A DNA stretch of 64,000 bases from Vibrio barjaei (GTDB lineage Bacteria > Pseudomonadota > Gammaproteobacteria > Enterobacterales > Vibrionaceae), in the NCBI RefSeq assembly GCF_001639065.2, contig NZ_LQXO02000053.1:558001-622000 (forward strand), in the 5' to 3' direction. The stretch's first letter is position 1; each line of letters starts with the position of its first letter. Below the pieces are notes generated by a model. It made no database searches. It was not told the DNA's origin and worked only from the letters and a program-made list of their open reading frames with translations. Made by a program: the position numbers and the translations under genes. Shown here in pieces: positions 1 through 7,046 of this stretch.

Positions 1-295
1 TGAAATTAGTGTCATCTAATGTCGCAAGTACCGTGCCTTTCTCAACATTATCACCCTCTTTCACTGGAATGCTATTGACCTTACCCGAAACACGGAAAGC
101 CATATCAGCACGATTCGACGCGAGAACACGCGCTGGGAATTCACGAATCATACTTTGGTTCTCTAAACCAATGACCATAGTTTTAACAGGACGAACAACT
201 GGCGCTTCTGCCTTTTGTTCTGGTTCAGGACTGCATCCTGATAGAGCAACACCGATTACCGTTGCTAAAGTTAGCGCACGTAAATGAGTTTTCAT
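1..295 (-). CDS. RND efflux periplasmic adaptor lipoprotein (N-terminal part only)
   Basis: Partial gene cut by the window edge; only the first 98 residues are present. The start begins MKTHLRALTLATVIGVALSGC, a signal peptide ending in an LSGC lipobox, so the mature protein should be a lipoprotein. The following residues match the start of HlyD/AcrA-type membrane fusion proteins: a short beta strand (VVRPVKTMVIG), then a lipoyl half-motif (FRVSGKVNSIPVKEGDNVEKGTVLATLDDTNF region). In this family the adaptor bridges an inner-membrane RND pump and an outer-membrane channel. The pump gene would lie to the left, outside the window. Substrate cannot be told. Confidence 0.85.
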   Translation of the reverse strand, partial: MKTHLRALTLATVIGVALSGCSPEPEQKAEAPVVRPVKTMVIGLENQSMIREFPARVLASNRADMAFRVSGKVNSIPVKEGDNVEKGTVLATLDDTNF

Positions 296-592
296 AACAA
301 CCACCCAACAAAAAAATTTATAAAAACCAAGACAATAATAGGTCTAAGAAATCAATTACACGTTATTGGTACAAGTTACATTAAGCGCAGCAAAAAGCAA
401 CAAACCACAAACAAAAAACCAACCTTTGAAAAATCCCATTAGTTGCCTCAACTAGCTAAGCCTAGACAGGGCAATATCTAAGACCTTAAATTAACTACGA
501 GTTCATTCTTTTTTTGGTTTTTTTAGCTTTAATTGAAACGATAAATAAGTATCCCATACTGATACATATGATCAATATTACATGTACATTGT
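296..592. other. Divergent intergenic region, efflux adaptor / peroxidase
   Basis: AT-rich spacer of about 300 bp between divergently transcribed genes; it must hold both promoters. A short palindrome AGTAT-CCC-ATACT lies at 548-560, about 30 bp before the peroxidase start, and could be an operator. No RNA gene or additional ORF is convincing here. Confidence 0.4.
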
Positions 593-1630
593 ATGAACAA
601 AATTCTCATTAGGTGGTTATCCTCACTATTCGCTATTTTGATACTTGGCACCTACCTGCTTTTGAATTTTGACTCGCCCCTGACACTCGAACAACTTGAA
701 CACGAAGAACACCACTCCCTTGCCCACAAGCGACAATATGGCGTCCTTAACCTTGTTGCTCCAATAAAACACGCCAAACTAGAGGGCAATGACAAAAATA
801 AGGCGCAGTTAGGGCTACAACTTTTTCTTGACCCTAGGCTGTCTTCCAACCAACAAGTGAGCTGTGACTCTTGCCATCATATTTTCGATAATGGCGCGGA
901 AAGCACCCGCGTCTCACAGGGTGTAAACGGAACAGGCGTTAGGAATTCTCCTACAGTATTCAACATAGCCTATAACACACGTTTTTTCTGGGATGGGCGT
1001 GCTTCAAGCCTCGAGAAGCAAATAGACGGTCCCGTCCACAACCCTCTCGAAATGAACACTAACTGGAGAAACATCGTTGAATACGTGCAATCGGAGCAAG
1101 ACTATCGCGTACAATTCAACGAGTATTTTGGAGGGGTCATCACCGAAGAGACTGTCAAAAACGCCTTAGTTACATTTATGACCGCACTTAACACGCCAGA
1201 CTCGCCTTTCGACTTATTTCTCAAAGGACAAACCGACGCAATGGAGCCAATTGCCCACTTGGGGTGGGAGAAGTTCCAGTCTCTGGGCTGTGTGGTATGC
1301 CATCAGGGAACTAACATAGGCGGTAACCTTTTTCAGAGATTTGGCAATGTCAACACTACGACCACTAGAGAGAGAGATTTAGGTCGTTACAACGTCACTG
1401 GTATTGATTCCGATAAAGGAGTGTTTCGTGTACCTAGTCTTAGAAATGTCGCAAAGACTGCACCTTATTTTCATGATGGTCGTGCTGCGACATTGGAAGA
1501 GGCGATTGTCACCATGGCCAAAATACAGCTAGGAAGAGAGTTAGATGCCACTACGACTCTTGAAATTAGTGCCTTTCTTAATGCACTGTCAGCACCGCCT
1601 CCCCCACTCTTGACGGAGTTAGTGCAATGA
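593..1630 (+). CDS. Membrane-anchored di-heme cytochrome c peroxidase family protein
   Basis: 345-residue protein of the CcpA/MauG di-heme peroxidase family. Two heme c attachment motifs are visible: CDSCH (C91-C94-H95) and CVVCH (C233-C236-H237). An FFWDGRASSLEKQ stretch and a C-terminal PYFHDGR motif are typical of the two-domain fold. The N-terminus (RWLSSLFAILILGTYLLLNF) is one hydrophobic segment without a clear cleavage site, so the enzyme is probably anchored with both hemes in the periplasm. Members reduce H2O2 with electrons from small c-type cytochromes, but MauG-like members do other chemistry, so the substrate is inferred. The stop overlaps the kinase start by 4 bp (ATGA), a sign of translational coupling. 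No strong Shine-Dalgarno is seen. Confidence 0.88.
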   Translation: MNKILIRWLSSLFAILILGTYLLLNFDSPLTLEQLEHEEHHSLAHKRQYGVLNLVAPIKHAKLEGNDKNKAQLGLQLFLDPRLSSNQQVSCDSCHHIFDNGAESTRVSQGVNGTGVRNSPTVFNIAYNTRFFWDGRASSLEKQIDGPVHNPLEMNTNWRNIVEYVQSEQDYRVQFNEYFGGVITEETVKNALVTFMTALNTPDSPFDLFLKGQTDAMEPIAHLGWEKFQSLGCVVCHQGTNIGGNLFQRFGNVNTTTTRERDLGRYNVTGIDSDKGVFRVPSLRNVAKTAPYFHDGRAATLEEAIVTMAKIQLGRELDATTTLEISAFLNALSAPPPPLLTELVQ

Positions 1631-4428
1631 AAAAGAGATTGTTTAACCGTTCACGGATAGAGTTGCTCTACATGCTTGGTACTTTAATAGCCGCATGTTG
1701 GCTAGTAATAAGCGCCGTCAACAGTTATGTCAGTGAAGCTTATCAGAAAGCGTACCTATCGCTGTCTCAGAATGTCACTCACAACCTCGAAGAGATATAC
1801 GTCTTTGAATATAGTGACAACAGTACCTATGACCAGTTTTCAAATGAACTGGTATCTATAGAACTCTTATCTGACAAACTGTATGAGAATATTCGACAAA
1901 ACCATAATGCCTACTTTTCAATTCTAAACCCGGTACCTGAAGCAGCAGTCACCTCGGCAAAAACCGTTCGAGACGCAATGTTGTCATTTACGCAAAGATT
2001 AGAACGACTACTCAGCGCAAAAGTATCTCTAGAATATTCCAGTAAAACCATCCAAGCTTTAAAAGACAAGCTCTGGAGAGACTCCCTAAATGAAACTGAC
2101 AAGCTTTCCATCTATCGGTACCTTGATGCTAAAAGCAACTTAAGCGATTTATCAAGCACACTCCGCGACAATACTAGTGTCGTGACCCTAGACAACTACA
2201 TCCGGCTAAACAAGCGTGTGCTCAAAGATATTAGCAATGAAAAGAAAGCTCTAATTGACAGTGAAGTTCATCGTTTACTAAATCAAACCAACGATTTCTG
2301 GTTGCAACGTTCTTCAGATACCAAGCTTCAAATCGCTTTGTCATCGGTAACGCTTTTCTTGTGTTTAGGCGCTTATCTATACTGGCGTCAATGGCTACAG
2401 CAACATATAGAAGCCAAACTGAACAAAGAGTTGCTCGACAACGAAAAAGAGCGCTCTCAGCTAGCCATGGTGGTCGAACACGCCAGCGATGCCATTGTGA
2501 TTACAAATAGAGATGGCCTAACAACATGGGTTAACAGTGCATTCGAGAAACTCTCAGGCTACCAACTTGCAGAGACCATCGGTAAGAAGCCAGGTGACCT
2601 TCTACAAGGAATTGACACTTCCAAGGAGGAAATAAAGCGAATTTCAGATGAACTCGGTCAAGGGCATACTGTTCAATCAGAGCTTTTGAACTATCACAAA
2701 GATGGGCGCCCATATTGGATCGACATTGTTATAACACCGATTAAGAATATTCATAATCAAATCGAACAGTTTATCGCAGTAGAACGAGACAGCAGTGATA
2801 GAAAGCAGTTGGAGCAAAACCTTCAACAAGCGGTCCAAATAGCCGATGCCTCAAACCGAGCTAAATCAACATTTCTTGCTACCATGAGCCATGAACTGAG
2901 GACGCCATTAAACGGCATTTTGGGCATGGCTCAAATTCTCGAGTCCTCAGTGACGCAACCGCAACACAAAGAGCAACTCAGTGTTTTGCTAGAGTCCGGA
3001 AATCACTTGTTGTCTTTATTGAACGACATTCTCGATATATCAAAAATAGAAGAAGGAAAACTCGAACTTGAAGATATTGACTTCGCGATAGACGAACTTT
3101 GCTCTCCAATAATCAGTACATACTCAGCAATTTGCAATGAAAAAGGTATTCAGTTCAAACTAAACAACCAATTGCCATCCGGAAAATCTTTCCGAGGAGA
3201 TAAATCGCGCATCAGACAATTAATCTTTAATTTGCTCGGAAATGCGGTCAAGTTTACAGAACGTGGAACTGTTGAGTTGGTTTTTTCGAGCTCTCAAAGT
3301 TCAATGTCAATAAGTCAGGAACAGTTAAATATTGATGTCATAGATACTGGTGTAGGCATACCACACGACAGACTAACGACAATCTTCGATCCTTTTACCC
3401 AAGCAGAGGCATCTACAACAAGACAATTTGGGGGAACAGGGCTTGGACTAGCAATTGTAAAGAAATTGTCCAACCTCATGGGAGGCGACGCTTACGTATC
3501 CAGCGAACTAGGCAAAGGAAGCAAATTCACTGTCACCGCTAACCTAACGCCAATTGCGAACAAAGAAATTCAACTTAAAGACAAGGTCTCACTCGATGAA
3601 CAGGCAATTGCACAGTCTCTTACTATCCTTCTCGTTGAAGATAACAAAGTTAATGCTCTAGTCGCGAAGACATTTTGTGTAAAACAAGGACACTATGTAG
3701 AAGTGGCGGAAAATGGAAAAATAGCGGTAGAAAAAGTCGGTAAAAAACAGTACGACCTTATAATTATGGACAACCATATGCCCGTTATGGATGGCATAGA
3801 AGCAACTCGTATTATCAGACAAGAGCTTGGGTCAAAAACCGTCATATTTGGCTGTACCGCCGATGTTTTTAAGGAAGCTCATGATAATTTTGTTGACGCT
3901 GGTGCAAACCATATTCTGACTAAGCCCCTGCAAAAAGAGAGTTTTATCGATGCTCTCCAAAGGTACCAACACCTATTATTGAACTCAATACCACCTGAAA
4001 ACAGTAATGTTATTCAGTTAGTACGCCACGACATCATGCAACTAGACTGCACCAATACTGAAGCGGAACTCACACTGTTGGATTCAACAACCGAATCGAA
4101 ACAAGTGCGGTTACACAATATAGAACAATTTAAATCCATCGGCGAAGAAACACTCAACACACTCGTCAAAGTCTATTCTTCCCTAGACGTTAACGGACTC
4201 AAAAGCGTTATTTTAACGCTCAGGAAGGTAGCACAAGATTCCGAGTTGAATAGACTTATCAACAAAATAGACATGTTACTTGATGAGTTGAATAACGATG
4301 CGGTCCCAAATCTAGAAGCGATGCAATCACTGGTTAACCTAGTCGAAGTTAATATCCATGAAGCGATTCGCATACTTGATCATCAGCAAGGTATGCGGCC
4401 GCCAATATCAACAATTTCACCAAATTAA
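1627..4428 (+). CDS. Hybrid sensor histidine kinase with PAS, HisKA, HATPase and receiver domains
   Basis: 933 residues. TM1 lies at about 13-30. A mainly helical periplasmic sensor region spans about 33-232, and TM2 about 236-254. A PAS domain with PAC (279-395) is followed by a HisKA box ATMSHELRTPLNG with His422. An HATPase domain carries N and G boxes (NLLGNAVKFTERG, DTGVGIP, GGTGLGLAI). The receiver domain has phospho-acceptor Asp715 in LIIMDNHMPVMDG. The last 140 residues are helical like an HPt domain, but I see no HxLKG histidine, so it may be a degenerate HPt. Coupling to the di-heme peroxidase gene upstream suggests a shared periplasmic redox signal; this is inference. No separate response regulator is adjacent. 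Confidence 0.92.
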   Translation: MKKRLFNRSRIELLYMLGTLIAACWLVISAVNSYVSEAYQKAYLSLSQNVTHNLEEIYVFEYSDNSTYDQFSNELVSIELLSDKLYENIRQNHNAYFSILNPVPEAAVTSAKTVRDAMLSFTQRLERLLSAKVSLEYSSKTIQALKDKLWRDSLNETDKLSIYRYLDAKSNLSDLSSTLRDNTSVVTLDNYIRLNKRVLKDISNEKKALIDSEVHRLLNQTNDFWLQRSSDTKLQIALSSVTLFLCLGAYLYWRQWLQQHIEAKLNKELLDNEKERSQLAMVVEHASDAIVITNRDGLTTWVNSAFEKLSGYQLAETIGKKPGDLLQGIDTSKEEIKRISDELGQGHTVQSELLNYHKDGRPYWIDIVITPIKNIHNQIEQFIAVERDSSDRKQLEQNLQQAVQIADASNRAKSTFLATMSHELRTPLNGILGMAQILESSVTQPQHKEQLSVLLESGNHLLSLLNDILDISKIEEGKLELEDIDFAIDELCSPIISTYSAICNEKGIQFKLNNQLPSGKSFRGDKSRIRQLIFNLLGNAVKFTERGTVELVFSSSQSSMSISQEQLNIDVIDTGVGIPHDRLTTIFDPFTQAEASTTRQFGGTGLGLAIVKKLSNLMGGDAYVSSELGKGSKFTVTANLTPIANKEIQLKDKVSLDEQAIAQSLTILLVEDNKVNALVAKTFCVKQGHYVEVAENGKIAVEKVGKKQYDLIIMDNHMPVMDGIEATRIIRQELGSKTVIFGCTADVFKEAHDNFVDAGANHILTKPLQKESFIDALQRYQHLLLNSIPPENSNVIQLVRHDIMQLDCTNTEAELTLLDSTTESKQVRLHNIEQFKSIGEETLNTLVKVYSSLDVNGLKSVILTLRKVAQDSELNRLINKIDMLLDELNNDAVPNLEAMQSLVNLVEVNIHEAIRILDHQQGMRPPISTISPN

Positions 4429-4498
4429 CTATCGATACTAACACAAGTTCAGGATACATTATCATTACCGGATGTTGTGAAAAAAGAGATGGAATTCA

Positions 4499-5083
4499 AT
4501 GCTCAAAGCGGTAGTGTTTGATTTGGATAATACGTTGGTATCTTGCAACCTTGACTTTAAGCTGCTTCGTAAAGAACTAGCCTGTCCTGATGACAAAGAT
4601 TTGCTAGAGCATGTCTCCAGTTCGACCGAGGACGCTAAACGTAGGGCACTAAACGACATTATTCTTAATCATGAAATCGAAGATGCTCGTTCAAGTACGC
4701 CGATGAAAGGGGCACCTGAGTTACTAAAGTGGATGGAAGAAAAGCGGCTATACTCAGGCGTCATTACTCGCAATTGTCGTCAGGCGGCAGAGACGAAGCT
4801 AAAATCCAATAACCTAGAGGTTCATGAGCTTATTACTCGTGAAGATTTCCCTGCCAAACCCAGCCCTGATTCGTTACTCTTTTTACTAGAAAAATGGCAA
4901 CTCACATCGAAACAAGTTCTTTATGTCGGTGACCACGAATACGACATTAAGACCGCAGAAAATGCAGGCTGCTTAAGCTGCTTTATATCTAATGGTAACA
5001 AGACGTCACCTAACATGACTGAGGCGACGTATACTTTCGCTTCCCTCAGGAAGTTACACCAGTATTTAATGGAAACCTTATAG
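4499..5083 (+). CDS. HAD-family hydrolase (phosphatase-like)
   Basis: 194-residue haloacid dehalogenase-superfamily protein. Motif I is FDLDNTLV near the N-terminus, motif II is in GVITRNC, the conserved lysine is in FPAKPSPDS, and the motif III/IV acidic pair is in LYVGDHEYDIKTAENAG. This order and a small helical cap fit the phosphoglycolate phosphatase/beta-phosphoglucomutase subgroup, usually cytoplasmic small-molecule phosphatases. The substrate cannot be read from sequence. It follows the hybrid kinase by 70 bp on the same strand, so it may be co-transcribed, and it converges with the GGDEF gene. Confidence 0.85.
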   Translation: MLKAVVFDLDNTLVSCNLDFKLLRKELACPDDKDLLEHVSSSTEDAKRRALNDIILNHEIEDARSSTPMKGAPELLKWMEEKRLYSGVITRNCRQAAETKLKSNNLEVHELITREDFPAKPSPDSLLFLLEKWQLTSKQVLYVGDHEYDIKTAENAGCLSCFISNGNKTSPNMTEATYTFASLRKLHQYLMETL

Positions 5084-5095
5084 ATAGAATAGCCG

Positions 5096-6064
5096 TTAGT
5101 TGGCTTGTTTACTTGCGTACATCGCTAGATCGGCTTTGGCCAACAAATCACTGTGTGAGAGTTTTTCTAAAGGTGAGAAGCAAACCACACCTACGCTATA
5201 AGACAACTCAAATTCGCTGTCACTCGAGTTGTTGAACATCGTTATTTGATCTTTGAAACGCGTCAGTGGAAATTTGGCATCCAGTCCTGTCGTTCCAGAC
5301 ATGAGTACAACGAACTCATCACCCCCAATTCTCGCTATCACATCGGAATCTCTAAAGTTCTCAACGAGCAATCGAGCAAAGATCACTAACGCTGCATCGC
5401 CTTGGCCATGACCGTAAGTGTCGTTTATCAGTTTAAAGTGATTGAGATCGAATGAAGCCATTGTGTATGGCTCCATAGCGAAACGACATCGATTGATGAC
5501 TTTGTCAGCCAATATATTGAAGCCTCGGCGGTTTGAAATTTGAGTCAATTCATCAATCGTGCTATCAAGGCTCGCTATTAACTCATCTTCTGCAAGTTTC
5601 GCCAAATCAATAAGATCTTGGACTTCTTGATCACTAAAATGGCGAGGTTTGCTATCAATGATACATAGCGTCCCCACCTTAACATTGTCAGCTAACTTAA
5701 TTGGCACGCCTGCATAAAATCGAATATTGGGTTTAGATATAACAAGTGGGTTGTCGCTAAAGCGTTCGTCAGACAGAGCATCCGAGATAATAAACGGCTC
5801 ATCACCAAGAATCGCATGCCCACAAAACGAGATATCCCTTGCCGTTTCAGTAGCATCAAGACCTACACAAGATTTGAACCATTGCCGATCTCGTTCAACA
5901 ATGCTCACCATAGAAATGTCTACGCTAAACATACGTTTAGCTAGGCGTGTCACCCGATCGAACCTTTCTTCAGGCGTGGCTAATAGCTTCAAAGTTTGAA
6001 GAACACTAAGTCGGTAATCATCATTTATAGGTATCGGTGCTGGTTGCATATGTCTCTGAACCAT
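5096..6064 (-). CDS. GAF-GGDEF diguanylate cyclase
   Basis: 322 residues with no membrane segment, so cytosolic. An N-terminal GAF sensor (about 10-160; WFKSCVGLDATETARDISFCGHAIL is typical) is followed by a GGDEF domain (about 165-322). The active-site motif is intact (ARIGGDEFVVL, first Gly near 247). An RDSD sequence five residues before it matches the RxxD inhibitory I-site, so product-inhibited c-di-GMP synthesis is expected. The start could also be the ATG six codons in (6049), which has AGAG upstream. It is transcribed away from the qrr gene, so the 240-bp spacer holds both promoters. Confidence 0.9.
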   Translation of the reverse strand: MVQRHMQPAPIPINDDYRLSVLQTLKLLATPEERFDRVTRLAKRMFSVDISMVSIVERDRQWFKSCVGLDATETARDISFCGHAILGDEPFIISDALSDERFSDNPLVISKPNIRFYAGVPIKLADNVKVGTLCIIDSKPRHFSDQEVQDLIDLAKLAEDELIASLDSTIDELTQISNRRGFNILADKVINRCRFAMEPYTMASFDLNHFKLINDTYGHGQGDAALVIFARLLVENFRDSDVIARIGGDEFVVLMSGTTGLDAKFPLTRFKDQITMFNNSSDSEFELSYSVGVVCFSPLEKLSHSDLLAKADLAMYASKQAN

Positions 6065-6176
6065 TCTCTATCGATAGCTATAAAATTAGACAAAATACGC
6101 GAGTTCTGCCATATCTATGTAACTATAATGGTACAAAATGATATGAACCTAGAGGAATTAGTGATAAAGCAGTTAA

Positions 6177-6189
6177 TTGCATATTGCAA
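6177..6189. promoter_or_regulatory. LuxO binding site 1 (distal)
   Basis: TTGCATATTGCAA is a perfect match to the palindromic LuxO operator TTGCAWWWTGCAA known from Vibrio qrr promoters. It lies about 105 bp before the sigma-54 element, the usual upstream-activator position. Confidence 0.85.
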
Positions 6190-6194
6190 AATCA

Positions 6195-6207
6195 ACGCAT
6201 ATTGCAA
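6195..6207. promoter_or_regulatory. LuxO binding site 2 (degenerate left half)
   Basis: ACGCATATTGCAA keeps the right half and core of the LuxO operator. Its centre lies 18 bp from site 1, so two activator dimers could sit side by side. A further TTGCAATTGCA overlaps at 6202-6212. Confidence 0.7.
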
Positions 6208-6281
6208 TTGCACAATGAGAAACACAGCGTTAACTATGCATTGATATTGCCTTAAACCGTAACATTACCCAAAAGAAATAT

Positions 6282-6297
6282 TGGCACGCGAAATGCA
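6282..6297 (+). promoter_or_regulatory. Sigma-54 (RpoN) promoter of qrr
   Basis: TGGCAC-N5-ATGCA matches the -24/-12 consensus TGGCAC-N5-TTGCW at the correct GG-to-GC distance. About 11 bp after the -12 GC, the RNA would start near 6308. Confidence 0.88.
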
Positions 6298-6307
6298 TTA
6301 TAAAAAA

Positions 6308-6408
6308 TGACTTCAAAATTTGAGGTCACCTAGCCAACTGACGTTGTTAGTGAACCGATTTGTTCACACTGTTTTCGGCCGATTGAGTTCTCAATCGGCC
6401 TTTTCTTT
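6308..6408 (+). ncRNA. qrr: Qrr quorum regulatory small RNA
   Basis: About 100 nt, Hfq-dependent family. The core CACCTAGCCAACTGACGTTG, followed by TTAGTGAA, is the almost invariant Qrr segment that pairs with luxR/hapR, luxO and other target mRNAs. A 5' hairpin forms from TGACTTCAAA and TTTGAGGTCA, and a rho-independent terminator closes the gene. The upstream sigma-54 element and LuxO sites give the expected control: phospho-LuxO activates transcription at low cell density. The 5' end is predicted from the promoter, not measured. Which of Qrr1-5 it is cannot be told; luxO is not adjacent, so it is probably not qrr1. Confidence 0.95.
6377..6408 (+). terminator. Rho-independent terminator of qrr
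   Basis: Perfect 10-bp stem GGCCGATTGA / TCAATCGGCC with a 4-nt loop, followed by TTTTCTTT. Confidence 0.9.
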
Positions 6409-6447
6409 ATCTGATTATTCAAAACTAGAGTAATGCCCGGCTTTTAA

Positions 6448-6870
6448 CTAGCTAGCATCGATAACTTGGTCGTCTTGCTGCGCTTCCATCTCTGCTAATT
6501 TCTGCTCGAGCTCTTTAATGCGAATTTGAGCTTCAAGCTCATCAGCACGCATCTCCGCTTCACTACGATTGTCCTGTTTTATCCCATCGGCCAAAATTTC
6601 GGTACGATTTGTTTCGCGCGAATCCTCAAGATCTTTCATTGAACCAGCGACTCCACCAGCAACACCACCAGCGACTGCACCTTTAACCGCGAGTTCAGGC
6701 TCACCGGTTAAAACACCCATGGTAGCGCCTAATAACGCACCTCCAGCAGCTCCGCGGTTTCTTGCAGAGTTTTCATTTTCTGCATCAAACGCGGGCGAAG
6801 AGCATCCTGCTAGCAGCGCGAGGGTAGAAATAGCGAAAAGTGATTTAAGTTGAGATATTGAAAATGTCAT
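6448..6870 (-). CDS. Glycine-zipper lipoprotein with C-terminal coiled coil
   Basis: 140 residues. A signal peptide with lipobox LLAGC puts it in the envelope. Residues about 38-80 are a glycine zipper (GAAGGALLGATMGVLTG, AVAGGVAGGVAGS) of the kind that packs in membranes. The C-terminal third is highly charged and heptad-like (ELEAQIRIKELEQKLAEME). No enzymatic motif is present and I do not recognise a named gene. Such proteins are common small Vibrio envelope lipoproteins related in style to OmpA/SlyB-type glycine-zipper families. It is a stand-alone gene convergent with qrr. Confidence 0.75.
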   Translation of the reverse strand: MTFSISQLKSLFAISTLALLAGCSSPAFDAENENSARNRGAAGGALLGATMGVLTGEPELAVKGAVAGGVAGGVAGSMKDLEDSRETNRTEILADGIKQDNRSEAEMRADELEAQIRIKELEQKLAEMEAQQDDQVIDAS

Positions 6871-6985
6871 AGGATGCTCTCGACGTTATGTGTTTGCGTG
6901 TGGTTAGACTAACGCCTTGAGCCCTATTACTGAATTCACTTGTTGTTATTAAGCTGATAAGCAGTGGTTATCAGTCAATACAACA

Positions 6986-7018
6986 TAAAACGCCCCAGTT
7001 TAATCGGGGCGTTTATTC
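6986..7018 (-). terminator. Terminator downstream of the GH20 gene
   Basis: Perfect stem AAACGCCCC / GGGGCGTTT (6988-6996 with 7006-7014), followed on the minus strand by a T-rich run. It ends the porin-GH20 transcript and may work in both directions. Confidence 0.75.
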
Positions 7019-7046
7019 TTATGCCGTACCTAGTAGATTGGCAAGA

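Noticed and set aside
5996..6244. 82-codon plus-strand reading frame upstream of qrr
   Set aside because: It runs across the cyclase start and both LuxO sites, has no family resemblance and an atypical composition; the regulatory explanation accounts for the sequence.
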